This document shows positions 7,964-16,267 of a stretch of 64,000 nt of DNA, piece after piece (the stretch's first letter is position 1; the number at the start of each line of letters is the position of its first letter). This DNA is from Streptomyces sp. DH5 (GTDB taxonomy: Bacteria; Actinomycetota; Actinomycetes; Streptomycetales; Streptomycetaceae): NCBI RefSeq assembly GCF_020873915.1, contig NZ_JAHWGP010000018.1, forward strand, positions 89,420-153,419, given 5' to 3'. The notes beneath the pieces are model-generated. The model was not told the DNA's origin. It ran no database searches and saw nothing but the letters and a program-made list of their open reading frames with translations. The translations under genes and the position numbers were made by a program.

Positions 7964-8169
7964 GGGCGTCTCCCTTGTGACATCGGCCGCGAGACCACGC
8001 CTGACCTGCGGTCGAAGCGGCAATCGGCAGATGCTTCATTGTTCCGTGGGATGCCCGGTACCGCGATTCGTACGTCTTCCGGCAGGTCAGGCGAGTGGAG
8101 CAGGCCCCAGGACGGGCCGTTGCCGCCGCGAGTCACAGTGAGCGGGGACGCACGGACGGCGTCCCTTCC

Positions 8170-9714
8170 TCACCGCCCGCTCCGGGGGCCGTAGGGCTGG
8201 AGGAGCTGGTCGACGGGTGCGTAGTCGTCGGTGAGCAGGGGGGCGTCGTCGATCCACGACGTCAGGGCGTCGCCGGCGGCGATGCGCCAGCCGGTGCCCC
8301 GGGCGTCCAGCGCTGCCTGGACCGCGCGGAGGTCGATCGCCCGGTCGGAGGCCACCACCACCAGGTTGCCTCCCCCGGCGTCGGAGGCGGGGGCGAGCCC
8401 GATGTCGGTGGGCTCGCCGAGGAGCGCGACGTGCTCGAAGACAGCGCTCAGCGTGGCCGCTTCGGCGCGTGCGAAGGCGAGATCGCCGTGGTCGATGAGG
8501 TTGGCGACGTAGAGGCCGTCCTCGTCCAGCACCCGCCGCACTTCGGTCATCGCCTCGACCGTGGTGAGGTGCCAGGGGACGCTCACGCCCCCGAACGCGT
8601 CGCCGACGACGAGGTCGCGGCTGCCGGTGTCGAGCCGCCGCAGGCCCAGCCGGCCGTCCTCCGTACGCACGTCCACGCCCGACTGCGGTTCCAGCCCGAG
8701 CCGTTCCCGGTCGATGCGCACGACCCCGCCGTCGATCTCCGACACCAGACTGCGCGTTCCGGGGCGCGCCGACGCGAGGTAGCGGGGGAAGGTGAGCCCG
8801 CCACCGCCGAGGTGGTGGGCGGCCAGTGGCTCAGCTGCCGGAAAGGCGGAGTCGACCAGCGACGCGATGGCACGCACGTACGCGAATTGCAGGAAGGTCG
8901 GGTCCTCGACGTCGACATAGGAATGACGCACCCCGTCCAGCACGAGGACGCGGCCGCTGTCGCGGTCCGGGTCGGCGACGACCCGCGCGCAGTGGTACCT
9001 GGTCTCCGTGTCGCAGCCCCCGGGCGCGACCGTGGTGGCGAGGCCGCCGGCGACCACCACCAGGGTCAGGGCGGGCGTTCCGCTCCAGCCGCGCGTACGC
9101 CATTCCACCAGGGCCGAGCCGATCAGCAGCAGTGTGCCGAGACCGATCAGGATGCTGCTGACCGGCAGCCTCGACAGGAGGACGAAGCCGGTGAAGACGG
9201 TGCCGAAGATCGCCCCGACCGTACCGACACCGGACAGCCTGCCGACGACCGTCCCGGTTTCGGCGAGGCTGGTGAGCCGTAGCTTGGTCGCGATCGGCGT
9301 CACCGCGGACAGCAGCGCGCCCGGCACCAGGATGGTCAGCGCCGCGATCAGCAGGAGCAGCGCCGGCACCCGTTCCGCGACGGTGCGGAGCACGGCGGGG
9401 GTCAGTGCGACGACCGCTCCCGAAATGCCGAGTGAGGGGCCCAGGAGCCGAGTCGGGCTGACCTGGTCCGCCACCCGGCCGCCCAGCCAGGAGCCGAGGG
9501 CGATCGCCGTGAGCGCGATGCTGATCACCAGGGTGCTGGTCTCGAGGGTGAGGCCGAGGTAGGGAGCCAGCAACCGCAGGGCGACGATCTCGACGACCAG
9601 GACCGCGGCCGAGGACCCGAACACGAGCACGGCGGCAACACGGGGACCCAAGCCGCGGTCACGAGGCGCGCCCTCGGCGACGCGGGGGGAAGACAATCCG
9701 GTCACGGGCCTCAT
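8170..9714 (-). CDS. Membrane-fused spermidine-synthase-like protein
   Basis: 514 residues from ATG 9714. About seven hydrophobic segments lead (VFGSSAAVLVVEIVALRLLA, GSWLGGRVADQVSPTRLLGP, TVGAIFGTVFTGFVLLSRLP), typical of the fused MFS/spermidine synthase family. The C-terminal half is a Rossmann methyltransferase-like domain (HHLGGGGLTFPRYLASARPG, then VSEIDGGVVRIDRERLGL, then LVVGDAFGGVSVPWHLTTVE). In true spermidine synthases the D of GGGDG binds the aminopropyl donor; here the loop is LGGGGLTF, so polyamine synthesis is doubtful. The function of this family is poorly known. Confidence 0.82.
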   Translation of the reverse strand: MRPVTGLSSPRVAEGAPRDRGLGPRVAAVLVFGSSAAVLVVEIVALRLLAPYLGLTLETSTLVISIALTAIALGSWLGGRVADQVSPTRLLGPSLGISGAVVALTPAVLRTVAERVPALLLLIAALTILVPGALLSAVTPIATKLRLTSLAETGTVVGRLSGVGTVGAIFGTVFTGFVLLSRLPVSSILIGLGTLLLIGSALVEWRTRGWSGTPALTLVVVAGGLATTVAPGGCDTETRYHCARVVADPDRDSGRVLVLDGVRHSYVDVEDPTFLQFAYVRAIASLVDSAFPAAEPLAAHHLGGGGLTFPRYLASARPGTRSLVSEIDGGVVRIDRERLGLEPQSGVDVRTEDGRLGLRRLDTGSRDLVVGDAFGGVSVPWHLTTVEAMTEVRRVLDEDGLYVANLIDHGDLAFARAEAATLSAVFEHVALLGEPTDIGLAPASDAGGGNLVVVASDRAIDLRAVQAALDARGTGWRIAAGDALTSWIDDAPLLTDDYAPVDQLLQPYGPRSGR

Positions 9715-9779
9715 CTTCGCACGCGCACGGGCCCGTTCGGCGAGGCACGGGCCCGCGGCTCCCGAGTTCGGCGACCGGA

Positions 9780-10211
9780 CTACGGACGGGCGGGATCCGG
9801 GACCAGCCCGTCCGCGACCAGTCCGGCGAGCACGGCCTCGCCGAGGGCGTGGACGGCGGACCGGGGTCGCACCATGACGGTGAACTCCTTGATCCGGCCG
9901 TCGTCGTCGAAGTGAAGCAGGTCGATGCCGTGGATCTCCTTGCCGCCCGCTACGGCGCGGAAGAGCAGCACCGCCGACGGTGTGGTGGCGGCGTCGCTGC
10001 TGGTCTGCGCGGTGCCGGTGCAGTGGCCGATGTAGCGGAAGTCCTCGAAGGTCCGCAGCAGGACCCCGAAGAGTCCCATCACCGCGGCCTTGCCCTCGAA
10101 GGGCGTGAACGTGACGGGGCTGTAGAGACGGACGCCGTCGGTGAACAGGTCGTCCAGGGCCGAGAGGTCCCGGTCGTCGACGGCTGCGCGGAAACGGTCG
10201 GAGGTGTTCAC
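9780..10211 (-). CDS. SnoaL/NTF2-like fold protein
   Basis: 143 residues from GTG 10211, chosen over ATG 10232 because GGGAAGG precedes it at suitable spacing. The sequence has the cone-shaped NTF2 fold pattern: FRAAVDDRDLSALDDLFTDG, then VRLYSPVTFTPFEGKAAVMG, a central strand with FRYIGHCTG, and IDLLHFDDDGRIKEFTVMVR. Members are ester hydrolase-like, isomerase or ligand-binding proteins, and a small-molecule role is likely. The promoter region holds a palindrome shared with the PadR gene 11 kb away, so it may be a PadR target. Confidence 0.8.
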   Translation of the reverse strand: MNTSDRFRAAVDDRDLSALDDLFTDGVRLYSPVTFTPFEGKAAVMGLFGVLLRTFEDFRYIGHCTGTAQTSSDAATTPSAVLLFRAVAGGKEIHGIDLLHFDDDGRIKEFTVMVRPRSAVHALGEAVLAGLVADGLVPDPARP

Positions 10212-10241
10212 GGGACACCCTTCCCTGGTCATCGAACTGAG

Positions 10242-10259
10242 TAGTCATTTTCATGACTA
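10242..10259. promoter_or_regulatory. PadR-type operator candidate, site 1
   Basis: TAGTCAT-TTTC-ATGACTA is a perfect 7-bp inverted repeat starting 31 bp upstream of the NTF2-like gene start. The 16-mer TCATTTTCATGACTAT within it is repeated exactly in front of the PadR gene near 21.2 kb. It is strikingly AT-rich for this genome. Confidence 0.6.
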
Positions 10260-10390
10260 TCACGAGCGGCTGTCGGGCGACAGGGGTGCGCCGCGCCAGG
10301 TGGGGACAGGTGTGTCACGAGTGCCGTGCCGTTCGGTGGCGGCCCGGTGCCCCGCGCCCCGGTCCGGCGACCGTCCCGCTGCCGCGCTTG

Positions 10391-10414
10391 ATAGGCAAGT
10401 GAACACTTGCCTAT
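10391..10414. promoter_or_regulatory. ArsR-family operator overlapping a promoter
   Basis: ATAGGCAAGT and ACTTGCCTAT form a perfect 10-bp inverted repeat with a 4-bp spacer. The right arm runs into TATAGT (10412-10417), a good -10 box, six bases before the GTG start. Binding would block transcription of a probably leaderless mRNA. Confidence 0.8.
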
Positions 10415-10422
10415 AGTGGGGT

Positions 10423-10725
10423 GTGGCCGAAGACCTGTTCAAAGCGTTGGCCGATCCCACTCGCCGCGTCATCCTCGACGAGCTCGTCGAGAAGTCCGGA
10501 CAGACCCTGTTCGAGATCTGCTCGCGGTTGGCCATGAGGCATCAGCTCGCGATCTCCCGCCAAGGGGTCTCCCAGCACCTCGCCGTGCTGGAGGCCGCGG
10601 GGCTGGTCGAGACGCGACGGGAGGGCCGCTACAAGTTCCATGACCCGAACACCGCTCCGCTGCGGCAGATCGCCGAGCGGTGGCCCCCGCCCGACCCGTC
10701 CGGACCTGAGGAGAGCACACCATGA
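10423..10725 (+). CDS. ArsR-family winged-helix repressor
   Basis: 100 residues from GTG 10423. It begins AEDLFKALADPTRRVILDEL and has the recognition region QGVSQHLAVLEAAGLVETRR followed by EGRYKFHDP, the ArsR winged helix. No cysteine pair for metal sensing is seen in the alpha-3 region, so it is probably of the SdpR/non-metal type that partners with SRPBCC or glyoxalase genes. It overlaps the next gene by 4 bp (ATGA), and an operator palindrome lies at its promoter. Confidence 0.9.
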   Translation: MAEDLFKALADPTRRVILDELVEKSGQTLFEICSRLAMRHQLAISRQGVSQHLAVLEAAGLVETRREGRYKFHDPNTAPLRQIAERWPPPDPSGPEESTP

Positions 10726-11114
10726 GAATTCACCTGACCAGCGTCTTCGTCGACGACCAGGCGGAGGCCCTCCGCTTCTACACCGAGGTCCTCGGATTCG
10801 TGAAGAAGCACGACGTCCCGGTGGGGGAGGGGGACCGCTGGCTGACCGTCGTGTCGCCCGAGCAGCCCGGCGGCACCGAGCTCCTCCTGGAGCCCTCGGG
10901 CCACCCGGCCGCCAGGGCCTACCGCGACGCGCTCGTCGCGGACGGCATCCCGCTCGCCCAGTTCGCCGTCGACGACGTCGCGGTGGAGTACGCGCGCCTG
11001 CGCGACCTCGGAGTCCGCTTCACCCAGGAACCCCTGGAGATGGGACCCGTGACCACCGCCGTCTTCGACGACACCTGCGGCAACCTGATCCAGATCGTCG
11101 CGCAGCCGGGCTAG
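10722..11114 (+). CDS. VOC (glyoxalase/bleomycin-resistance fold) protein
   Basis: 130 residues, start ATG overlapping the ArsR stop. It begins MRIHLTSVFVDDQAEALRFY and carries VLGFVKKHDVPVGEGDRWLT in the first beta-alpha-beta-beta-beta unit and DLGVRFTQEPLEMGPVTTAV in the second. It ends FDDTCGNLIQIVAQPG, where the D-x-x-G-N-x-x-x-I pattern is typical of this family. Co-transcription with ArsR suggests it is the gene being controlled. Its substrate is unknown. Confidence 0.87.
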   Translation: MRIHLTSVFVDDQAEALRFYTEVLGFVKKHDVPVGEGDRWLTVVSPEQPGGTELLLEPSGHPAARAYRDALVADGIPLAQFAVDDVAVEYARLRDLGVRFTQEPLEMGPVTTAVFDDTCGNLIQIVAQPG

Positions 11115-11173
11115 ATGGCGGATGCGCGCCGGGGCCTTCCGGATTCACCGGTCCGGCCGTCTCGCCGGGTCGG

Positions 11174-12685
11174 TCAGTTCTGCCGGGCGTGGACCGGGTT
11201 GTTCGCGACCTCCTCCGGGCACTTCTGGTGCGGAGCGCGCGTTCGCCGGTCGCGCCACCAGTCGAGCGAGGCCAGGACCAGAGACGCCAGCATCGTGGTG
11301 AGGGCGGCGCTCAACGCGATGGCGAGGGCCACCGGGTAGTCGTCGGTCCTGCCGAGCACGAGATAGAAGAGGCCCGGCAGGGCCGCGGTGCCCACCGCGG
11401 CGCCGAGGCGCTGACCGGTCTGCAGCGCGCCGCCCGCCGCGCCTGCCATCCGCACCGGTACGTCGCGCAGTGTCATGGTGATGTTGGGGGAGACCACGAA
11501 GCCGCTGCCGACACCCCCGATGAACAGGGCGGGGGCGGCGATCCAGGGGGCGATGTCCAGCGGCGCGAAGCGCAGCAGCAGAGCGGTCGAGCCCAGGCCG
11601 ACGATCACGCCCGCGAGACCCCACACGGTGAGCAGGCGGCCGAACCGGTCCACCAGCCGGCCCGAGACCACGGCCGCACCCGCAGACCCGAGGGCGAACG
11701 GAGTGACGGCGAGGCCCGACCGCAGGGGCGAGAAGTCCAGACCGTGCTGGTAGAAGAGCGCGAAGACGAGCCAGACGCCGCTGAAACCGAGGAAGTAGAG
11801 CGTGCCGACGCCGGCGCCGACCGCGTAGCCGCGCACCGTGGTGAAAAGCCGCGGGTCCAGCAGCGGCTGCGTCTCCCGGGCGACGAGGCGGCGCTGTCGC
11901 CGGACGAAGACGGTGAGGACCGAGACGCCGACCGGGAACATCCACCACAGGCGGCTCAGTCCGCCGGACTCCGCCTGGACCAGGGGGTACATGAACGCGA
12001 AGACACCGACGCCGAGGAGCAGCACGCCGGGCACGTCCACGTGCCCCCGGCCGGACCGCCGGGTGCGGGGCAGCAGACGGCGTCCGAGCAGCACGGCGAG
12101 GATCCCGATGGGGACGTTGACGTAGAAGACCCAGCGCCACCCCTGCGGCTCGCCGGCCAGTGCGAGGATCGTGCCGCCGATGACGGGGCCGGAGGCGGAA
12201 GAGATGCCGACGGTGGCTCCGAAGTAGCCGAAGGCGCGGCCGCGTTCCGCCCCACGGAACAACTGCTGGATGAGCGCGGAGTTCTGGGGCGCCATGAAAC
12301 CTGCCGCCAGGCCCTGGGCGAGGCGGGCCACGACCAGGAGCGCGATGTCGGGCGCGGCCCCGCAGGCCGCGCTGAAGACCACGAAACCGCAGAGGGCGAG
12401 CAGGAAGATGCGGCGCCGGTCCAGGGCGTCGCCCAGCCGGCCGGCGGTGACGAGGGCGAGGGCGAAGGTGAGGGAGTAGCCGGACACCACCCACTGCACC
12501 TGGGCGGGGGAGGCGTGCAGGTCGTTCTGGATGGCCGGCAGGGCGACCGCCACGATCGTGACGTCCAGCAGGCTCATGAACCCGGCCACCAGGGTGACCC
12601 ACAGGGCCCGCCACCGGCGCGGGTCCGGCTGGTAGTCGTCCCCGAGGTCACCGGGCTCCCGGTCGCCCGCCTCAGACGTGGTCAC
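11174..12685 (-). CDS. DHA2-family MFS exporter
   Basis: 503 residues from GTG 12685 with GAGAGG upstream. It has fourteen predicted membrane segments. Typical pieces are LVAGFMSLLDVTIVAVALPA (helix 1), VQWVVSGYSLTFALALVTAG (helix 2), GRLGDALDRRRIFLLALCGF (motif A loop) and ATVGISSASGPVIGGTILAL (motif C, proton antiport). It belongs to the EmrB/QacA drug:proton antiporters. It converges on the ArsR-VOC pair, and no adjacent regulator is evident. The C-terminal tail is hydrophilic. Confidence 0.9.
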   Translation of the reverse strand: MTTSEAGDREPGDLGDDYQPDPRRWRALWVTLVAGFMSLLDVTIVAVALPAIQNDLHASPAQVQWVVSGYSLTFALALVTAGRLGDALDRRRIFLLALCGFVVFSAACGAAPDIALLVVARLAQGLAAGFMAPQNSALIQQLFRGAERGRAFGYFGATVGISSASGPVIGGTILALAGEPQGWRWVFYVNVPIGILAVLLGRRLLPRTRRSGRGHVDVPGVLLLGVGVFAFMYPLVQAESGGLSRLWWMFPVGVSVLTVFVRRQRRLVARETQPLLDPRLFTTVRGYAVGAGVGTLYFLGFSGVWLVFALFYQHGLDFSPLRSGLAVTPFALGSAGAAVVSGRLVDRFGRLLTVWGLAGVIVGLGSTALLLRFAPLDIAPWIAAPALFIGGVGSGFVVSPNITMTLRDVPVRMAGAAGGALQTGQRLGAAVGTAALPGLFYLVLGRTDDYPVALAIALSAALTTMLASLVLASLDWWRDRRTRAPHQKCPEEVANNPVHARQN

Positions 12686-12842
12686 ATGGAGTCCTCTCGC
12701 AGGCCCGGCCCGGGCGGACAGGTTCCCCGGCCGGGGCGCGAGCACACCCTCCCGCCTGCAAACGGGTCATCCCCGGGACACGACCGCCGCCCCCGTACGA
12801 CCGGACGGCCGACGGGTCCGCTCGCGGACGGTGCGAAGACGC

Positions 12843-13277
12843 TCAGTCGAGACAGAACTCGTTCCCCTCGATGTCCCGCATCACGATGCAGGACTCATTG
12901 TGCTCGTCGGCCGGCAGGACGCGCTCGCGTTCCGCACCGAGCGCGACCAGGCGCGCGCATTCCGCTTCGAGCGCGGCGAGGCGCTCCTCGCCCACGAGCC
13001 CGGTGCCGACGCGCACGTCGAGGTGCAGCCGGTTCTTGACGACCTTCCCTTCGGGGACGCGCTGGAAGAACAGCCGCGGGCCCACCCCCGAAGGATCGCC
13101 GCAGGCGAACGCCGCACCCTGCCGCTCCGGCGGCAGCGAACGGTCGAAGTCGCCCCACGAGACGAACCCCTCAGGCGGCGGCGGTACGACGTACCCCAGC
13201 ACCTCGCACCAGAAGCGAGCGACACGCTCGGGTTCAGCACAGTCGAAGGTCACCTGGAACTGTCTGATCGCTGGCAT
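12843..13277 (-). CDS. VOC-family protein (glyoxalase-like)
   Basis: 144 residues from ATG 13277. It begins MPAIRQFQVTFDCAEPERVA and continues RFWCEVLGYVVPPPPEGFVS. The second half has NRLHLDVRVGTGLVGEERLA and ends MRDIEGNEFCLD, the usual closing strand with the Glu-Gly-Asn-Glu-Phe pattern. This is the glyoxalase-like subfamily common in Streptomyces, mostly without assigned function. It is monocistronic. Confidence 0.85.
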   Translation of the reverse strand: MPAIRQFQVTFDCAEPERVARFWCEVLGYVVPPPPEGFVSWGDFDRSLPPERQGAAFACGDPSGVGPRLFFQRVPEGKVVKNRLHLDVRVGTGLVGEERLAALEAECARLVALGAERERVLPADEHNESCIVMRDIEGNEFCLD

Positions 13278-13673
13278 CGGCGCACCATAGCAAGGAAGCA
13301 CCGTGTCCCATGTCCCGATGCGGGACCGGCTGTCGGCGTGGCACCGGCCCACCGGCGGCCGCTGAGGGCGCGGCGACGGCACGCGTCGCCCACCGTCCGA
13401 AGGGTCAGGGCACGCCGGTACTGGCGTCGTCGCTCCCCGAGCGGCTGAGCGCCCGTACGGCCTCGCGCTCCACGCGTATCGGGCAGCCTGCTCGGCGTGG
13501 GGGCGCTCCACGGGGCCTCGGGCGCCCCGGCACGGCCGACCGGCGTGCGACCGGGTCCTCGGCGTTCCCCGCCGGCCCGTGCCCCGGGTGGCGTCCCCGG
13601 TGTGCGTGACGGATGCCGTGACGGCATAGTGGTCCCGGAAGGCGCGGGCCGCCGCGGCGGTCTCGTCGCCCGT
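13278..13673. other. Intergenic stretch, nothing recognised
   Basis: About 400 bp between the VOC gene start and the tRNA. Open frames here are uninterrupted only because of high GC, and none shows a family pattern or ribosome binding site. It presumably holds the promoters of the divergent VOC and tRNA genes. Confidence 0.5.
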
Positions 13674-13746
13674 GCGTTGGTCGTCTAAGGAAAGACGTCC
13701 CGCTTCCCGCGGGGAAATGCAGGTGCAAGGCCTGCCCGACGCTCCA
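13674..13746 (+). tRNA. tRNA-Gly(UCC), atypical T- and D-loops
   Basis: Folded by hand. The acceptor GCGTTGG pairs with CCGACGC (one G-T). The D stem GTCT/AGAC has a 6-base loop AAGGAA. The anticodon stem TCCCG/CGGGG (one T-G) has loop CTTCCCG, so the anticodon is TCC at 13705-13707 with T33 before it. A 4-base variable loop follows, then T stem GCAGG/CCTGC with loop TGCAAGG (13724-13730), then T73 and an encoded CCA. The glycine identity elements G1-C72, C2-G71, U73, C35 and C36 are all present. The T-loop has G at position 55 (TGCA instead of TTCR), position 9 is C and the D-loop is short. These recall the non-proteinogenic staphylococcal tRNA-Gly species used for cell-wall glycine. Confidence 0.78.
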
Positions 13747-13879
13747 CCTCGGTCGAGCCCCGTTCCCCCGTGGCGGGGCCCACGATCAACGGAGCCGGTT
13801 CCTGTCCCCGCCGGTCTCCCGAGCCGTCCGGGGGCGGCACGCCGGCCGGGATCTCCGGTGCGTGAGGTGTCCCCCGGAC

Positions 13880-14710
13880 TCAGGGAGCGCTGGGCAGCCG
13901 GCGCTTGTGTTCGGTGAGGCGGTAACGGCGGACGATGGTGTCGAAGGCCTGCCGATCCACGGGCTTTCCCTCGAGGAAGTCGTCGATGGCGTCGTAGCTG
14001 ACGCCGAGCGCGTCCTCGTCGGCCTTGCCCTCGTCGAGGCTCTCCAGGTCGGCGGTGGGGGTCTTCCACACCAGGCCACCGGGTGCGCCGAGGGCGTCCC
14101 CGAGGGCCCGTACCCGGCGTTTGGTCAGGCCGGCCAGCGGAACCAGGTCGGCGGCGCCGTCACCGAACTTGGTGAAGAAGCCGGTGACCGCCTCGGCTGC
14201 TTGGTCCGTGCCGACCACCAGCCCGTCGTGCGCGCCGGCCACCGCGTACTGGGCGATCATGCGCTGGCGTGCCTTGATGTTGCCGTGCACGAAATCCTGG
14301 TGGCGGGCGTCGCGGAAGTGCACCCCGGCGGCCAGCGTGGCCTCCAGGGCGGCGTCGCCGGCGGGCTTGATGTCCACGGTCAGTACGTGGTCGGGCCGGA
14401 TGAAGGACAGGGCGAGCTGGGCGTCGTGCTCGTCCGCCTGGACGCCGTAGGGCAGCCGCATGGCATAGAAGTGTGCCTCGTGTCCGCCGGCGCGCGCCCG
14501 TTCCACGGCGAGCTGGCACAACCGGCCGGCGACGGTGGAGTCCACCCCGCCGCTGATGCCGAGCACCAGGGCGCGCAGACCGGTGGAAGTGAGCCGCTCG
14601 GTGAGGAAGGCCACCCGGCGCTCGATCTCCTGTCCGGCATCGAATACCTCGTCGACACCCAGGTCCCGTGCGATCTCCTGCTGTAGGGCGATGGCCGCCG
14701 ACTCGTTCAC
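13880..14710 (-). CDS. nadE: NH3-dependent NAD+ synthetase
   Basis: 276 residues from GTG 14710 with GAGGAG upstream. It catalyses the last step of NAD synthesis, amidation of nicotinate adenine dinucleotide with ATP and ammonia. The PP-loop ATP-binding motif is LGISGGVDSTVAGRLCQLAV. Downstream are FYAMRLPYGVQADEHDAQLA and the family signature around VVGTDQAAEAVTGFFTKFGD, and GGLVWKTPTADLESLDEGKA sits near the C-terminus. Length equals the short, ammonia-dependent bacterial form without a glutaminase domain. It is a core gene, reading toward the tRNA. Confidence 0.95.
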   Translation of the reverse strand: MNESAAIALQQEIARDLGVDEVFDAGQEIERRVAFLTERLTSTGLRALVLGISGGVDSTVAGRLCQLAVERARAGGHEAHFYAMRLPYGVQADEHDAQLALSFIRPDHVLTVDIKPAGDAALEATLAAGVHFRDARHQDFVHGNIKARQRMIAQYAVAGAHDGLVVGTDQAAEAVTGFFTKFGDGAADLVPLAGLTKRRVRALGDALGAPGGLVWKTPTADLESLDEGKADEDALGVSYDAIDDFLEGKPVDRQAFDTIVRRYRLTEHKRRLPSAP

Positions 14711-14935
14711 GTCCGCTGCTCCTCGTTCCGCTCCCGACGTGCTGACCAGACTCGCCTACCCGGGAGCCGCCCGGCGAATCCCCGGCGCCCGTGGCCGCCT
14801 CCCGAGGCGACGGAAGCCTCCGCACGGCGGCTTCGTCCACGGCTTCGTCCACGGCTCCGACCAGGCAGGACGGGCAGGTCAGGTGATGCCGCCCGATCTC
14901 GGGGAAAAAGATGCGACACCTGACGGGAGGTTGCG

Positions 14936-16111
14936 GTGAAGGGTGGAGATGTGGAACTGGGCGAGTTGCTCGCCGCTGCGGAGGCGGCACCGCCCGGCGA
15001 GTCCGTCGACGTGGTGGCACACGATCTGCAGAAGCGGTTCGGTGCGGCGCGCGTGTCGTTCCTGTTCGTCGATTTGGTCGGTCAGCGGCTGGTCCGTCTC
15101 ACCGCGCCCGGCGCCGATGCCGCGGACTCCGAGGAGCCGGTCGATCTGCAGGGCAGTGTCTACGACCGCGTACTGCAGAGCCAGCGTCAGCTCGTCGAGC
15201 CGGACGGTCAGGGCGGACGGCGCGTCATCACGCCGGTCACCAACCGGGGCGACTGCATCGGGGTGCTGGAGGTGACCCTCCAGTCCGCCGACGACACCGT
15301 GCTCCGGCAGGTCCGCGACGCGGCCCACGCGCTGGCCTACATCATCGTCACGGACCGTCGTTTCACCGACCTCTACCACCTGGGCCGGCGTACCACCGAG
15401 ACCAGCCTGGCCGCGGAGATCCAGCATCAGCTGCTCCCCTCGGCCCCCTGCTGCGAGGCAGCTCAGTTCACCCTCGCCGCCGGGCTGGTCCCGGCGGACG
15501 ACATCGGCGGCGACACCTACGACTACACCCTCGACCGGGACACCCTGCACCTGTCCGTCACGGACGCCATGGGCCACGACACGAACTCGGCCCTGCTGGC
15601 CACCCTGCTGGTCGGCGCACTGCGACGGTCACGCCGCAGCGGGTGCGACGCCCTGTTGCAGGCCGAGCACGCGCACCAGGCTCTGCTGCGCCACAGCCGT
15701 GGCCTGGCCACCGGGCAGTTGTTCTGCATCGACCTGGGGACGGGGCTGTGCGAGCTGGTCAACGCCGGCCATCCCCGTCCCCTGCTGCTGCGTGACGGCA
15801 CCGTCGAGGAGGTCGCGCTCTCCGTCAACCTGCCGTTCGGTGTGGCGGCGCCGACCCCCTACCGTCTGCAGGAGATGCAACTGCGCCCCGGAGACCGCCT
15901 GGTCCTGCTCACCGACGGAATGCAGGAGCGCGGTGCCGCAGCCGTCGACCTGGCCGAACTCGTCCGTGACAGCCGCCCGCTGCACCCCCGGGAAGCGGTT
16001 CGCAGCCTGACCGCCGCGGTGCTCGAGGCCTGCCACGGCCATCTCAGGGACGACGCCACGGTGGTGATACTCGACTGGCACGGCGTGAATCGAAGACCGG
16101 ACGAGCGCTGA
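14936..16111 (+). CDS. GAF-SpoIIE (PP2C-type) serine phosphatase
   Basis: 391 residues from GTG 14936 after GGGAGG. The N-terminal 150 residues form a GAF-like sensor (HDLQKRFGAARVSFLFVDLV). From about residue 165 it is a SpoIIE/RsbU phosphatase: EIQHQLLPSAP, PADDIGGDTYDYTL with the metal-binding Asp, VTDAMGHDTNSALLATLLVG, LVNAGHPRPLLLRDGTVEEV, LLTDGMQERGA and HLRDDATVVILDWHG. These proteins dephosphorylate STAS anti-anti-sigma factors. A STAS gene lies immediately downstream on the other strand and is the obvious partner. No HATPase kinase is present. Confidence 0.88.
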   Translation: MKGGDVELGELLAAAEAAPPGESVDVVAHDLQKRFGAARVSFLFVDLVGQRLVRLTAPGADAADSEEPVDLQGSVYDRVLQSQRQLVEPDGQGGRRVITPVTNRGDCIGVLEVTLQSADDTVLRQVRDAAHALAYIIVTDRRFTDLYHLGRRTTETSLAAEIQHQLLPSAPCCEAAQFTLAAGLVPADDIGGDTYDYTLDRDTLHLSVTDAMGHDTNSALLATLLVGALRRSRRSGCDALLQAEHAHQALLRHSRGLATGQLFCIDLGTGLCELVNAGHPRPLLLRDGTVEEVALSVNLPFGVAAPTPYRLQEMQLRPGDRLVLLTDGMQERGAAAVDLAELVRDSRPLHPREAVRSLTAAVLEACHGHLRDDATVVILDWHGVNRRPDER

Positions 16112-16267
16112 CAGTCATGCGGCCCGTGCGTGCGGCGCCGTCGACCCGGCCCCGTGACCGTGGGCGCAGCGATCTCGTACGCGAGCAGGTCGACGGAGTG
16201 ACCGACGTCTGAGGCGCGGACACGCGGCAGGGGGGACCGCCCACCTGCCGGCGCCCGGGGCCGCCGG

